Of a stretch of DNA of 64,000 nucleotides, positions 15,684 through 25,111 are shown piece after piece. This DNA comes from Candidatus Izemoplasmatales bacterium (lineage in GTDB: Bacteria > Bacillota_I > Bacilli_A > Izemoplasmatales > Hujiaoplasmataceae): positions 62,001 to 126,000 of the forward strand of contig JAQVVR010000001.1 in assembly GCA_028698875.1 (NCBI GenBank), read 5' to 3'. The translations under genes were made by a program, and so were the position numbers. The first letter of the stretch is position 1, and the number at the start of each line of letters is the position of its first letter. The notes below the pieces were generated by a model. The model saw nothing but the letters and a program-made list of their open reading frames with translations, searched no databases and was not told where the DNA came from.

Positions 15684-17543
15684 ATGATAGATTTACTTAA
15701 AATTGATAATCCCGCTTTTTTAAAAAAGCTTTCTCTCGTTGAACTAAACGAACTGGCTGATCAGATTCGTGATTTTTTGATTGAAAATGTCGCAAAAACC
15801 GGAGGCCATTTGTCTTCGAATTTAGGCGTTGTCGAGTTAACTATCGCTTTGCATTATGTTTTTGAAAGTCCAAAGGATCGATTGATCTTTGATGTTGGCC
15901 ATCAAGGTTATACTCATAAGATTCTTACTGGTAGAGCTAAAGATTTCCCCAGTCTAAGAAAAATTAATGGGCTATCCGGATTCTTGAAACAACAAGAGTC
16001 AGTTCATGACGTTTGGGAAGCAGGACATAGTTCGACCGCTATGGCTGCGTTAGCGGGTTTTGAAATTGTGCGACAGATTAACCATGACACGTATAAAAAC
16101 GTCGCCTTAGTGGGAGATGGCTCTTTAAACAGTGGGCTATCATTTGAAGCTCTCAACTTTCTTGGACAGAGACAAAATCTAGCCCCGATAATTATCTTGA
16201 ATGATAATGAAATGAGTATTTCAAAGAATGTTGGGACTATTTCAAAAATGCTTACATCAATGCGAACGACAAAACCTTATCTAAAAGCAACTCGAAAAGG
16301 CAATCGCATTCCTCACTTTTTAAAGAATTGGAAAGAACGCATTGCCAGAATGATTCGTGGGTTGGCTAAAAATATGACTATTTTTGATGAATTTGGTTTT
16401 AAATATTATGGGCCAATTGATGGCCATAACCTAAAGACGCTCATTAAATATTTACAAATTGTCAAGTTCCTTAACAAACCTTGTGTTCTTCATATCATTA
16501 CCAAAAAAGGCAAGGGATATCCCTTTGCCGAAAATGATATGGATGGCCACTGGCATGGCGTCAAACCTTTTAATATAAAAACCGGTCTTCCATTAGATGG
16601 AAAAGCGGAAAACGAACATTCATGGAGTAATATTATATCGGAATATTTATGTGAACGCGCAAAAAACAATCCCGATTTTCGCATCGTTATTCCTGCTATG
16701 ATCGCTGGTGCGGATTTGTATAAATTTCAAAACAACTATCCCAACCAAATAATTGATGTTGGCATTTGTGAAGCATTTGCTGTTTGCTTTGCGGGCGGGA
16801 TTGCTATGGAAAACAAATCGGTTTTTGTTCCTGTTTATTCCTCCTTTTTGCAACGCGCATACGATCAAGTAAGTCATGATGTTGCCCGCCAAAATTTACA
16901 TGTTGTCTTTGGCATTGATCGATCAGGTTTAGTCGGTGAAGATGGCGAAACACATCAGGGTTTATATGACATCGCTTTTTTACGTCATATGCCCAACATG
17001 CAAATTATTCAGGGAATGACTGTTCCAGAGACGTACTCATTACTTGATTATGCATTTAATACCGCTAAAGGCCCCGTTGCTATTCGTTATTCAAATGGTA
17101 CTGTCAAAAGCGACTTGTCGCTAAATGATGATAGAGAAATTATAACAAAACCATCCTGGTTACAAATCACTGAAGATGGAGCGATTAATCTTATCGCATA
17201 TGGCGATAATGCATTCAGAATGCAGTGTTTAATTGAAAACAATCGACTTTTGGTTAATCTTTATAATGCTCGATTTATAAAACCAATCGATGAAGATATG
17301 CTTACCAAAATCTTAAAAAGCGGACTGATAACTATCGTTTTAGAAGATGTAACTGTTTCTGGTGGTCTCGGTAGTGCCATCTTTGAGAATGGACAACGAT
17401 TAAAGTTGCCAACAGATAATATCCGAGTGCTCGGTTTACCTGATCAATTTATTGAACATGGAGCAGTCAAAGACTTGTATCAAAAGTATGGACTTGATGA
17501 TGACACAATCATGAAATATTTAAAGGATAATCTACCAATCTAG
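15684..17543 (+). CDS. dxs: 1-deoxy-D-xylulose-5-phosphate synthase
   Basis: Joins pyruvate and glyceraldehyde-3-phosphate, the first step of the MEP isoprenoid route and a feed for thiamine and pyridoxal synthesis. The 619-residue protein has SSNLGVVELTIALHYVF, DVGHQGYTHKILTGR, the thiamine diphosphate motif GDGSLNSGLSFEALNFLG with ND further on, and the pyrimidine-domain segment DVGICEAFAVCFAGG plus DRSGLVGEDGETHQG. The C-terminal transketolase domain ends with LGLPDQFIEHGA. The later MEP enzyme gene ispH lies nearby at 19587-20453, so the organism appears to use the DXP route. Confidence 0.95.
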   Translation: MIDLLKIDNPAFLKKLSLVELNELADQIRDFLIENVAKTGGHLSSNLGVVELTIALHYVFESPKDRLIFDVGHQGYTHKILTGRAKDFPSLRKINGLSGFLKQQESVHDVWEAGHSSTAMAALAGFEIVRQINHDTYKNVALVGDGSLNSGLSFEALNFLGQRQNLAPIIILNDNEMSISKNVGTISKMLTSMRTTKPYLKATRKGNRIPHFLKNWKERIARMIRGLAKNMTIFDEFGFKYYGPIDGHNLKTLIKYLQIVKFLNKPCVLHIITKKGKGYPFAENDMDGHWHGVKPFNIKTGLPLDGKAENEHSWSNIISEYLCERAKNNPDFRIVIPAMIAGADLYKFQNNYPNQIIDVGICEAFAVCFAGGIAMENKSVFVPVYSSFLQRAYDQVSHDVARQNLHVVFGIDRSGLVGEDGETHQGLYDIAFLRHMPNMQIIQGMTVPETYSLLDYAFNTAKGPVAIRYSNGTVKSDLSLNDDREIITKPSWLQITEDGAINLIAYGDNAFRMQCLIENNRLLVNLYNARFIKPIDEDMLTKILKSGLITIVLEDVTVSGGLGSAIFENGQRLKLPTDNIRVLGLPDQFIEHGAVKDLYQKYGLDDDTIMKYLKDNLPI

Positions 17544-17566
17544 TTTTTATAATGCGAGGTGATACG

Positions 17567-19249
17567 ATGCTTAAATCTTTAAGTGTTACTAATTTTGCTA
17601 TTATTGATCATATTGATCTAAATTTTGTTTCCGGAATGACTGTAATTACTGGAGAAACGGGTGCAGGGAAAAGCTTGATAATTGATGCAATTTCATTGTT
17701 ACTCGGCGATCGAGCATCAGCGGAAATGATTCGCCATCAAGCAGACAAAGCTGTTATCATTGGTACATTTATCATAGAAGATGATATTCTTAAATCGGTT
17801 CTAAATGGGTTAAAAATCGAAGCATTTGACAATCAAATCACAATTAGGCGTGAAATTAACGGACAAAATAAAAATACAATAAAGATAAATGATACGCCAA
17901 TAACCCTGCAACAATTGAAAGAATTATCCCATCATCTTGCGGATATCCATTCACAATTTGATTCACAGAGATTAATCAATCCCGCAAATTACCTTGAACT
18001 TATCGATGGCTTTAAAACCGGAATGATGGCTTCATATATGGAAAAATATCACCATTTTCTCGAAAAGTATCGTACTGATTATGCAAAATATCAACGCTTG
18101 TTGAATGAACATCATGAACTTATCGAAAAAACGGATTTGTATCGTTACCAATATAAGGAATTGACTGACTTAAATTTGGTATTAGGTGAAATCGATGATT
18201 TGCATTCTGAAGCGACTATTATGGAAAATTTCGATAAAATTCATGAGCGATTACACACAATAAAAAAACTATTACGAGAAAGCGGGACTATAGATAATCT
18301 TTATGAAGTATATAGCCATTTCAGCACTCTTACGGAGATGACTGGTGAATTTCGAGCCGATATGGATAAAACTCGAGATTTCTATTATGAACTTGATGAT
18401 TTAGAAAAAACTATCACTAAACGTCTTGACTCAATGAACTATGATCCACAAGATTTAAATCGAATTTCCGAACGATTGAGTACTTTAGAAAACATAGTAA
18501 AGAAGTACCATAAATCGATTCCGGATTTAATTGAATATCAAGAACAACTCACTCGTTGGATTGACCAAACCGATAATTATGAAGTGCATCTGCAATCGGC
18601 CGTCACTGAACTGACGGAAGTATATAACAAAACACTAGAGGCGGCAAATGATATTTCCGCCATCCGCAGTCAAATCACAAATCGAATTGAAAAGGAATTG
18701 AGTCCGGTTTTTGTCGATTTAGCTTTACCACAAACGCAATTTAAGATTATCATTAACTCAAAAACACCCCGTAACATATTTGACAATTTGGCATTTCTCG
18801 ATAATGGTATTGACCAAGTAGAGTTTATGATATCTACTAATGTAGGGGAACCATTAAAGCCTTTATCGAAAACTGTTTCTGGGGGAGAAATGAGTCGCAT
18901 TATGTTAGCATTTAAAACCATTTTTATCCGTAGTCAAAAATTAGAAACGATGATTTTTGACGAAATCGACACTGGCATCAGTGGTTTGGTTGCTCGTCAA
19001 ATTGCTAGAAAGATTAAGGCAATATCTACATCTTGTCAGGTAATATCGATTAGTCACATTCCCCAAGTTGTTGCCATCGCGTCAACACATTTAAAAGTAT
19101 GGAAGCAAGATGATCAGAAACGAACCACTGCATTTGTGAAAGAGTTAACCTATGAAGAGCGAATTCAAGATCTCTCCGAGATGATATCTGGAGACCGAGT
19201 CACCGATGTTGGCAGGCAAAGTGCAAAAGAATTATTATTAGGTGAATAA
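17567..19249 (+). CDS. recN: DNA repair protein RecN
   Basis: An SMC-like ATPase recruited to double-strand breaks. In the 560-residue protein, Walker A GETGAGKSLIIDAI is near residues 30-43, a long coiled-coil region spans about 150-360, and the ABC signature VSGGEMSRIMLA and Walker B MIFDEIDTGISG lie near 440 and 468. The H-loop region ISISHIPQVVA follows. The frame opens at ATG 17552, but GAGGTGA at 17556-17562 is placed for the ATG at 17567. It is the last gene of the nusB cluster and is followed by a 15-bp terminator. Confidence 0.95.
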   Translation: MLKSLSVTNFAIIDHIDLNFVSGMTVITGETGAGKSLIIDAISLLLGDRASAEMIRHQADKAVIIGTFIIEDDILKSVLNGLKIEAFDNQITIRREINGQNKNTIKINDTPITLQQLKELSHHLADIHSQFDSQRLINPANYLELIDGFKTGMMASYMEKYHHFLEKYRTDYAKYQRLLNEHHELIEKTDLYRYQYKELTDLNLVLGEIDDLHSEATIMENFDKIHERLHTIKKLLRESGTIDNLYEVYSHFSTLTEMTGEFRADMDKTRDFYYELDDLEKTITKRLDSMNYDPQDLNRISERLSTLENIVKKYHKSIPDLIEYQEQLTRWIDQTDNYEVHLQSAVTELTEVYNKTLEAANDISAIRSQITNRIEKELSPVFVDLALPQTQFKIIINSKTPRNIFDNLAFLDNGIDQVEFMISTNVGEPLKPLSKTVSGGEMSRIMLAFKTIFIRSQKLETMIFDEIDTGISGLVARQIARKIKAISTSCQVISISHIPQVVAIASTHLKVWKQDDQKRTTAFVKELTYEERIQDLSEMISGDRVTDVGRQSAKELLLGE

Positions 19250-19250
19250 A

Positions 19251-19292
19251 AAAAAGGAATATACCTTCGTTTTTGAGGGTATATTCCTTTTT
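19251..19292. terminator. Bidirectional terminator between recN and the convergent gene
   Basis: A perfect 15-bp stem (19251-19265 with 19278-19292). The arms begin with five A and end with five T, so the hairpin can work on both strands: for recN on the plus strand and for the genes arriving from the right on the minus strand. Confidence 0.9.
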
Positions 19293-19306
19293 GATATCGA
19301 GAAAAA

Positions 19307-19480
19307 CTAGTTTATCAAAACTTGAATCATTCCGTATATGGCGGCGATGAGTAAACCAAGAAACATCCCGACAGCTAAAATAACAATCAAGACTTTTCCG
19401 AATTTGCCTTTTGTCGGATTGTATGATTTATATTCTTGTTCAACCACAACTGGTTTTGGTCTTTTTCGGCTTTCCGGCAT
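19307..19480 (-). CDS. Small single-pass membrane protein
   Basis: A 57-residue protein with a basic, Pro-rich N-terminus (MPESRKRPKP), a middle segment rich in Lys and Tyr, and one clear membrane helix at about residues 29-55 (VLIVILAVGMFLGLLIAAIYGMIQ). I do not recognise the family. The ATG at 19480 is chosen over the GTG at 19489 because GAGGTGA lies just before it. A TATAAT on the minus strand at 19514-19519 may be its -10. The strong ribosome binding site and own promoter-like element suggest that it is a real gene. Confidence 0.7.
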   Translation of the reverse strand: MPESRKRPKPVVVEQEYKSYNPTKGKFGKVLIVILAVGMFLGLLIAAIYGMIQVLIN

Positions 19481-19586
19481 AATGTTCACCTCATGAAATT
19501 AATGACTTCATTTATTATAATCTACTTGGATGAAAAAATAAAGTTTTTTTGGCAAAAATTAAAAAAATGCGTTTTTTAGGGATTAA

Positions 19587-20453
19587 TTAGTAATTTTCTA
19601 ACACGCTAATGACTTTCGCAGTGACTTCAGTTGGTGTGGAAGCTCCACTTGTAACCGAAACTGTCTTAACTCCTTTGAGAAGTTCTGGTTTTAAATCATC
19701 CGAAGAAGCAATCCTGACGGTTTTAACATGCGTATACTGACGACTTAATTTGACAAGATTAATGGTATTATTGCTATGGATATCGCCGACAACAAGACAC
19801 AAGTCTACATCATGGTTTTGATTGATGACGGCTTCTTGACGGATTCGGGTTGAATTACATATTTCTTCAGAAATAATTGCATATGGATATTGTTGTTTGA
19901 TTACTTTGATAATCGGTTCTATCTCGCGAATAGAAAACGTGGTTTGATTTGTGACAAATATCGGTTTAACGGTTTTTTCTAATAAACGTGCATCTCTTTC
20001 GCTCTCGATTAAAATAATGTTTTTATCAATGGAGAGAACACCCTCGGTCTCAGGATGGTTTTCCTTACCGATATAGATAATTTGATAACCCGAAGCAAGA
20101 TAGTTCTTAATCAAATTATGCGTTTTGTAAACATCTTTGCATGTAGCATCTACATATGTCAAACCTTTATCAAGAATTTTTTCTATCACTACATCACCGA
20201 CTCCATGCGCTGTGATGATAACTGTGCCTTGATGGATACTATCGAGCATTTGTAATCGAGTTTTATTGATTTGATCAATGACAATAATCCCCTTAGTTTT
20301 GAAGTAATCGACAACAAATTGATTATGGACAATCATCCCAAGCAAATAAAGCGGTCGCGGATAACTCGGATCGGAAAGAACCTTATTTACAGAATTAATG
20401 GCATTTACAACACCAGGACAATATCCTCGTGGTGTTATCGGAATGACTTTCAC
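19587..20453 (-). CDS. ispH: 4-hydroxy-3-methylbut-2-enyl diphosphate reductase
   Basis: Last enzyme of the MEP pathway; it reduces HMBPP to IPP and DMAPP with a [4Fe-4S] cluster. The 288-residue protein has the three cluster cysteines: Cys12 in GYCPGV, Cys105 in ATCKDV and Cys199 in EEICNSTRIRQ. Further family motifs are KENHPETEGVLS, TNQTTFS, GDIHSNNT and SGASTP. The start is a GTG at 20453 with AAGGTGA upstream on the minus strand. It is divergent from the DEAD-box helicase gene; ispH next to a CshB-type helicase is a familiar Firmicutes neighbourhood. Confidence 0.95.
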   Translation of the reverse strand: MKVIPITPRGYCPGVVNAINSVNKVLSDPSYPRPLYLLGMIVHNQFVVDYFKTKGIIVIDQINKTRLQMLDSIHQGTVIITAHGVGDVVIEKILDKGLTYVDATCKDVYKTHNLIKNYLASGYQIIYIGKENHPETEGVLSIDKNIILIESERDARLLEKTVKPIFVTNQTTFSIREIEPIIKVIKQQYPYAIISEEICNSTRIRQEAVINQNHDVDLCLVVGDIHSNNTINLVKLSRQYTHVKTVRIASSDDLKPELLKGVKTVSVTSGASTPTEVTAKVISVLENY

Positions 20454-20470
20454 TGGTCTTCACCTTTTCT

Positions 20471-20499
20471 TTTACTTTATCTACATTCTATTATATAAT
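20471..20499 (+). promoter_or_regulatory. Candidate promoter of the DEAD-box helicase gene
   Basis: -35 TTTACT (20471-20476), 17-nt spacer, -10 TATAAT (20494-20499). A minus-strand TATAAT at 20490-20495, overlapping it, may serve ispH. A small inverted repeat, ATGCC 20504-20508 with GGCAT 20516-20520, sits between the two. Confidence 0.45.
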
Positions 20500-20553
20500 A
20501 TATATGCCAATTATCGGCATTAATTTAGATATTTACGAAAGTTTGAGGAATAT

Positions 20554-21843
20554 ATGGTAAATTATAAGCATTACATTGTATCGGCTTTAGAAGCATTGAA
20601 GTTTATCGATTTGACTGAAGTTCAACAGAAAGTCATTCCTAATATTTTAGAAGGTAAAGACTTGATGGTAACATCGGAAACCGGATCGGGAAAAACACAT
20701 GCTTTTTTGATTCCGATATTTCAAAGTCTAGATGAAAACAATCATTCTCTTCAATACTTAATCAGTTCACCAACTCGGGAACTGGCTAAGCAGATTTTTG
20801 TGTTTGCCCGCCAGATGGCAGATTTTTCGCCAACACCGATCGATATTCGACTTTTTATTGGTGGTTCTGATCGGCCCGCCGAAATCAGTCGTTTAAAAAA
20901 GAGTCAGCCTCAGATTGTTATTGGTACACCGGGAAAACTAAAAGATTTAGTCGTCAAGGAGAACTTGCTTGATGTCCATATGGTAAAAACTTTTATCGTT
21001 GATGAAGCTGATATGACTTTAGATGAAGGGTTTTTGGAAGATGTTGATTATGTAGCGGCAAAAATGGATTCCCATTTACAGACTTTGGTGTTTTCTGCGA
21101 CAATGCCAGAAAAAATTCAACCATTTTTACGTAAATACTTAAAAAATCCGCTGTTCATAGAAATTTCTAAAAAGAATCAAACAAGTTTGAACATCAGTCA
21201 TTATTTTGTTAAAACTAAGGGCCATCCCCGTGAAGAAGTTCTTAAGAACGTTTTAAAAACAATTAATCCTTACTTTGCAATTGTTTTTTGTAATAAAAAG
21301 GAATCCGCTGACATTGTCTATCAAATAATGGTAACGGAAAAATATAATGTTGGTTTACTACATGGTGGTTTAGAAGCTCGAAAACGGAAACAAGTTCTTA
21401 CCAACGTCAGAGAACAAAAGTACCAATATCTTGTCGCCACTGATCTTTTAAGTCGGGGAATTGATATCGCTGATATATCTCACATCATCAATTATGAATT
21501 GCCAACCGATTGGGAATTCTATGTTCATCGTACAGGGCGTACCGGCCGAATGGATAAGGATGGAATTGCCATTTCGCTTTATGATCGTGATGATGATGAT
21601 TATATCGATATGTTGGAAGCTCGGGGCTTAAAAACCACATATAAAGAAATAGTAAATAATGTTTTAGTTGATGGCAAAGTTCGTTCAGAACGGCAAAAGC
21701 GAGTTCAAATCGTCTCAGAAGCCGAGAAAAAAGCGATACGAGTAGTCCCCAAAACGATGATAGTAAAACCTGGATATAAGAAAAAATATCAGAAACAAGT
21801 AGCTGACGTCAAAAGTCAGTTTCGCCGCAAACGCGACAGATAG
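20554..21843 (+). CDS. cshB: DEAD-box RNA helicase (CshB-like)
   Basis: An ATP-dependent RNA helicase of 429 residues. Motifs in order: Q-motif region, SETGSGKT (I), SPTRELAKQI (Ia), GTPGKL (Ib), DEAD (II, VDEADMTLDEG), SATMP (III), then the second RecA domain with FCNKKES, LHGGLEARKRKQV, VATDLLSRGIDI and HRTGRTGR (VI). The C-terminal tail of about 45 residues is strongly basic (KKKYQKQ..., QFRRKRDR) and probably aids RNA binding. CshB-type helicases help cold-shock RNA unfolding and mRNA decay. The symbol is given by neighbourhood with ispH and by length; another Csh paralogue is possible. Confidence 0.88.
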   Translation: MVNYKHYIVSALEALKFIDLTEVQQKVIPNILEGKDLMVTSETGSGKTHAFLIPIFQSLDENNHSLQYLISSPTRELAKQIFVFARQMADFSPTPIDIRLFIGGSDRPAEISRLKKSQPQIVIGTPGKLKDLVVKENLLDVHMVKTFIVDEADMTLDEGFLEDVDYVAAKMDSHLQTLVFSATMPEKIQPFLRKYLKNPLFIEISKKNQTSLNISHYFVKTKGHPREEVLKNVLKTINPYFAIVFCNKKESADIVYQIMVTEKYNVGLLHGGLEARKRKQVLTNVREQKYQYLVATDLLSRGIDIADISHIINYELPTDWEFYVHRTGRTGRMDKDGIAISLYDRDDDDYIDMLEARGLKTTYKEIVNNVLVDGKVRSERQKRVQIVSEAEKKAIRVVPKTMIVKPGYKKKYQKQVADVKSQFRRKRDR

Positions 21844-21913
21844 ATAGTTGTTTCTTAAACCAGATGCGACTACCCATTTTAAAGTAGATACTATTTTACG
21901 GGAGAATAAAAAT

Positions 21914-22432
21914 ATGCTTAATGTTGTTCTATATGCTCCTGAAATACCACAAAATACTGGTAATATCATGCGGACTTGCGCTGGTACTAATACATTATTA
22001 CATTTAATCGAACCTCTTGGTTTTAAACTTGACCCCAAGTACTTGAAGCGAAGCGGTGTCAATTATCTTGAGTATGTCAATTATCGTGTATACAAAACTT
22101 GGGATGAGTTTAAAGCAAACAACCCTGGATTATATATATTTGCCACTCGTTATGGTCGAAAAAGTCCCGATATGATTGATTTTTCTATGCCCGATGTTAA
22201 TTACTATTTAATATTTGGCAAAGAGTCGACGGGCATACCTAAATCAATTCTCAGAGGCTATCTTGATACTTGTGTTCGTTTGCCTATGAACGATAAAATT
22301 CGCAGTCTAAATTTATCTAATTGTGTTTGCGCGATTTTGTACGAAGCTCTAAGACAACGAAACTATGACAATCTGTATCGTTTTGAACCCACAACTCTTA
22401 AAGGTCCTGATTGGATAAATACCGATGAATAA
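21914..22432 (+). CDS. trmL: tRNA (cytidine/uridine-2'-O-)-methyltransferase TrmL-like
   Basis: A SPOUT-class enzyme of 172 residues that methylates the ribose at tRNA wobble position 34. It starts MLNVVLYAPEIPQNTGNIMRTC, the family signature, and has FGKESTGIP and IRSLNLSNCVCAILYEALRQ, which form the knotted SAM-binding site. The frame extends to 21848, but only the ATG at 21914 carries a ribosome binding site (GGGAGAAT) and matches the family N-terminus. It lies 70 nt after the helicase gene and may be co-transcribed with it. Confidence 0.93.
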   Translation: MLNVVLYAPEIPQNTGNIMRTCAGTNTLLHLIEPLGFKLDPKYLKRSGVNYLEYVNYRVYKTWDEFKANNPGLYIFATRYGRKSPDMIDFSMPDVNYYLIFGKESTGIPKSILRGYLDTCVRLPMNDKIRSLNLSNCVCAILYEALRQRNYDNLYRFEPTTLKGPDWINTDE

Positions 22433-22507
22433 TGTGAAAAAACAGTAAAAACTGCGCCGACATATCTTTGATACGCTATCATTAAGATAGAATTAAGGAG
22501 GTCGACC

Positions 22508-23239
22508 ATGTTCGATTTTTTATCGTCAAAGACATCTCATAATGCCATTAAAAAAACCATTGGTAAGTTACGTCTTTATATGGACAAGAATGACCGTTAC
22601 CATCTATTTTCTGCCGAAACTGAAGTTCTTTCTGAAGCAGTCAAACATCCCAACACGCCCCTTTTCTCCATTATCTCCTATTTACATGATAACATTGATG
22701 ATAAAATTACTAAAACCATGTTTCAAAATTCAATTATCCATGTCATCAACGAACGAAATCGGAATGCTTTAGCTTTACGAAATCTTAATTCTCAAAACTG
22801 GAAAAAATCAGAACATCAAATTGATGACAAAACGATCTTTTACCACATAAATTATGTATCTGGTTTAGATTTCACCGCAATATCCAATCTTCATTCGGAG
22901 AAAATCTTCATTATGTCTCTTGATATTGATGATTGGAATTTTGACTTGATGATCGATGCTATTACCTGCCCTAATTTTGCTTTTTCAATTCGTTATGATT
23001 CCGAAAAGGCTGACCGTATTTTCCAAGCACTTTCCCAAGCTCGCCTCATTGAAATCATGGTTGGCATCGAGGCTGATAATCATACAGATTTTGTGTCGGA
23101 AGAAACCAAAAAAACGATGGCTGAGGGTGGATGTTTATTCTTTCTTCACGCTGACCAAGATTCTTCCGATCTGGTTTTTAATAATCACACTGTCAAAATT
23201 AATTCTCCGATACCGATTGTGGAAATAACCCGAAATTAG
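22508..23239 (+). CDS. Hypothetical protein, no recognised family
   Basis: A soluble 243-residue protein without signal peptide or membrane helix. AAGGAGG directly before the ATG at 22508 and a terminator after the stop make it a convincing single gene. The sequence is mixed alpha/beta with several acidic patches (LDIDDWNFDLMID, ADQDSSD) and a region around residues 70-95 rich in Asn and Arg. I can assign no catalytic motif. A resemblance to SseB-type proteins was considered, but there is no motif to support it. Confidence 0.75.
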   Translation: MFDFLSSKTSHNAIKKTIGKLRLYMDKNDRYHLFSAETEVLSEAVKHPNTPLFSIISYLHDNIDDKITKTMFQNSIIHVINERNRNALALRNLNSQNWKKSEHQIDDKTIFYHINYVSGLDFTAISNLHSEKIFIMSLDIDDWNFDLMIDAITCPNFAFSIRYDSEKADRIFQALSQARLIEIMVGIEADNHTDFVSEETKKTMAEGGCLFFLHADQDSSDLVFNNHTVKINSPIPIVEITRN

Positions 23240-23248
23240 TGGTTTTTT

Positions 23249-23276
23249 AAAGCAGATAGAATCTGCTTTTTTTTAT
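23249..23276 (+). terminator. Rho-independent terminator after the hypothetical gene
   Basis: Perfect 9-bp stem (AAAGCAGAT 23249-23257 with ATCTGCTTT 23261-23269), loop AGA, followed by a run of T. Confidence 0.9.
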
Positions 23277-23380
23277 TTTTCAATGGTTTAAAAAACTAGC
23301 TTTCATTACCGGATATCACTTTTATTCCCTTTCAAAACATGATATAATATTGGTAAGTTGAACTCTAAGGACTGATATCA

Positions 23381-23902
23381 ATGAAACTTCTAAAAGGTAG
23401 TTTAGTAACTATTCAAGGTTACAAACACAACCATTCTTTGCATCGGATTTGGCAAGAGTCTAAAGTGCTTGATGAAACCGATGATATCATTATTGTGGCA
23501 AATAAACGCACCAAAGTCATTGAAGCAAATGGTCGATTCTGGTTTACAAAAGAACCATCGGTAACGTTTTTTTATAAGCATCATTGGTTCAATGTTATTG
23601 GCATAATAAAGGCAGCAGGCGTTTCTTATTATTGTAATCTTTGTTCGCCAATCCTCGTAGATGATGAAGCCATTAAATATATCGATTATGATCTTGATGT
23701 AAAGGTATTGGAGGATGGTAAGATAATAATATTAGATCACAACGAATATTTAAAACATAAAATGCAAATGGATTACCCACCAGAATTATGTCAAATTTTA
23801 GAATCTGAATTGCTGTATCTTCAAAATCAGATTAACGCCGGTAATGATCCTTTTATACCGAACACTGTTTTAAATTGGTATCAAAATTACTTACAATCCT
23901 AG
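23381..23902 (+). CDS. DUF402-family nucleoside tri-/diphosphatase
   Basis: A 173-residue protein resembling the Ntdp/YgaC group of DUF402 enzymes, which hydrolyse nucleoside di- and triphosphates with a metal ion. Family features seen are SLHRIWQES near the N-terminus, FWFTKEPSVTFFYKHHWFNVIGI, YYCNLCSP, YIDYDLDVKVLEDG with the clustered acidic metal ligands, and DHNEYLKHK. A TATAAT at 23343-23348 may be its -10, with no clear -35. The M29 peptidase gene begins 12 nt later. Physiological substrate not determined from sequence. Confidence 0.85.
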   Translation: MKLLKGSLVTIQGYKHNHSLHRIWQESKVLDETDDIIIVANKRTKVIEANGRFWFTKEPSVTFFYKHHWFNVIGIIKAAGVSYYCNLCSPILVDDEAIKYIDYDLDVKVLEDGKIIILDHNEYLKHKMQMDYPPELCQILESELLYLQNQINAGNDPFIPNTVLNWYQNYLQS

Positions 23903-23914
23903 GAGGATATAAAA

Positions 23915-25027
23915 ATGTTACGCGATTTACGACTACAGAAATTAGCTTCAACTTTGATTAATTATTCTGTTCGTATGCAACCCAACGAAACGGTCATGAT
24001 TTACTCAACCATTAAAGCTAAACCGCTTATTTTAGAACTAATAAAGGTTATAAGAGCCAATAAAGGTAATCCTATAGTCGAATTTTCTGATGATGAAATC
24101 AATCGAGAAACACTTTTAGCTACATCAGATAAGTCATTAGATCGAAATTACCGATGGCTGGATTGGAAGCTAAATGATATTGACTGTATTATCAACATTC
24201 GTGCTTCTGAATCCGATTATACCAGCGCTGATGTTCCTGTCGATATAAAACATAAAGTGGCCAATAAAATGAGTCCTTTGACACCCAAGCGACTTGGGAA
24301 GAAGTGGGTACTACTAAATTATCCAACCGAAGGTCGCGCTCATAAAGCAAAAATGAGTTATGAAATGTTTTTTGATTATATTGTTAATGTATCAAATGTC
24401 GATTACTCCAAAATGAACGATGCTTTTATTCCGTTAAAAGAGCTCATGGAAAAAACGGACAAAGTACGAATTGTTGCTAAAAATACCGATATTGCTTTTT
24501 CTATCAAAGATATGCCTGCAATCCCTTGCGCTGGTGAATATAACATTCCTGATGGAGAGATTTTTACCGCTCCAGTTAAGAACTCAATCAACGGTGTAAT
24601 TACTTACAATGCTCCATCACCGCAAAGTGGCACTATATTTACCAATGTTTCCTTGACGTTTAAAGATGGCAAGATTATTAAAGCAACCGCTGATAATGAA
24701 CAAAAATTGCTTGATTCAATCTTTGACACCGATGAGGGGGCACGCTATGTTGGTGAATTCGCTATCGGCGTCAATCCACTCGTCAACACGCCGATGGGCG
24801 ACACGCTTTTCGATGAAAAAATAGCTGGTTCAATTCACTTCACACCCGGAAGATGCTACGATGAGTGTCCTAATGGCAATTTTTCTGCCATTCATTGGGA
24901 TTTAGTGTTGATTCAAACACCAGAGTATGGTGGTGGAGAAATCTATTTTGATGGTCGTTTGATTCGAAAAGATGGCCGATTTGTGATTTCTGAACTATTG
25001 GGTTTAAATCCAGAAAACCTTAAATAA
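23915..25027 (+). CDS. M29-family thermophilic-type aminopeptidase
   Basis: A cytoplasmic metallo-aminopeptidase of 370 residues in the AmpS/PepS group. Metal-binding residues sit in the expected order: Glu in AGEYNIPDGEIFTAPV, Glu in GEFAIGVNP, and His/Asp in SIHFTPGRCYDECPNGNFSAIHWDLV. The N-terminus (LQKLASTLINYSVRMQPNETVMI) is typical, as is the C-terminal GGGEIYFDGRLIRKDGRFV. AGGAGG precedes the ATG. It likely recycles peptides to amino acids. Confidence 0.93.
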   Translation: MLRDLRLQKLASTLINYSVRMQPNETVMIYSTIKAKPLILELIKVIRANKGNPIVEFSDDEINRETLLATSDKSLDRNYRWLDWKLNDIDCIINIRASESDYTSADVPVDIKHKVANKMSPLTPKRLGKKWVLLNYPTEGRAHKAKMSYEMFFDYIVNVSNVDYSKMNDAFIPLKELMEKTDKVRIVAKNTDIAFSIKDMPAIPCAGEYNIPDGEIFTAPVKNSINGVITYNAPSPQSGTIFTNVSLTFKDGKIIKATADNEQKLLDSIFDTDEGARYVGEFAIGVNPLVNTPMGDTLFDEKIAGSIHFTPGRCYDECPNGNFSAIHWDLVLIQTPEYGGGEIYFDGRLIRKDGRFVISELLGLNPENLK

Positions 25028-25031
25028 GTAT

Positions 25032-25083
25032 CATAAAATCGGCTGTGGGGGCGATTTTCATGCTCCCATCGGCCGATTTTATG
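25032..25083 (+). terminator. Long hairpin after the M29 gene, probable terminator
   Basis: Outer 12-bp stem (25032-25043 with 25072-25083) and inner 7-bp stem (25046-25052 with 25062-25068) around a 9-nt loop. The 3' arm contains only TTTT, not a long T-run. It ends 1 nt before TATAAT at 25085-25090, the likely -10 of the next gene, so terminator and promoter are interleaved. Confidence 0.55.
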
Positions 25084-25111
25084 TTATAATGGATGGCAGG
25101 ATGTGATATCT

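Noticed and set aside
20504-20520. ATGCC/GGCAT inverted repeat between ispH and the helicase gene as an operator
   Set aside because: Only five pairs with a 7-nt spacer; chance is a sufficient explanation without conservation data.
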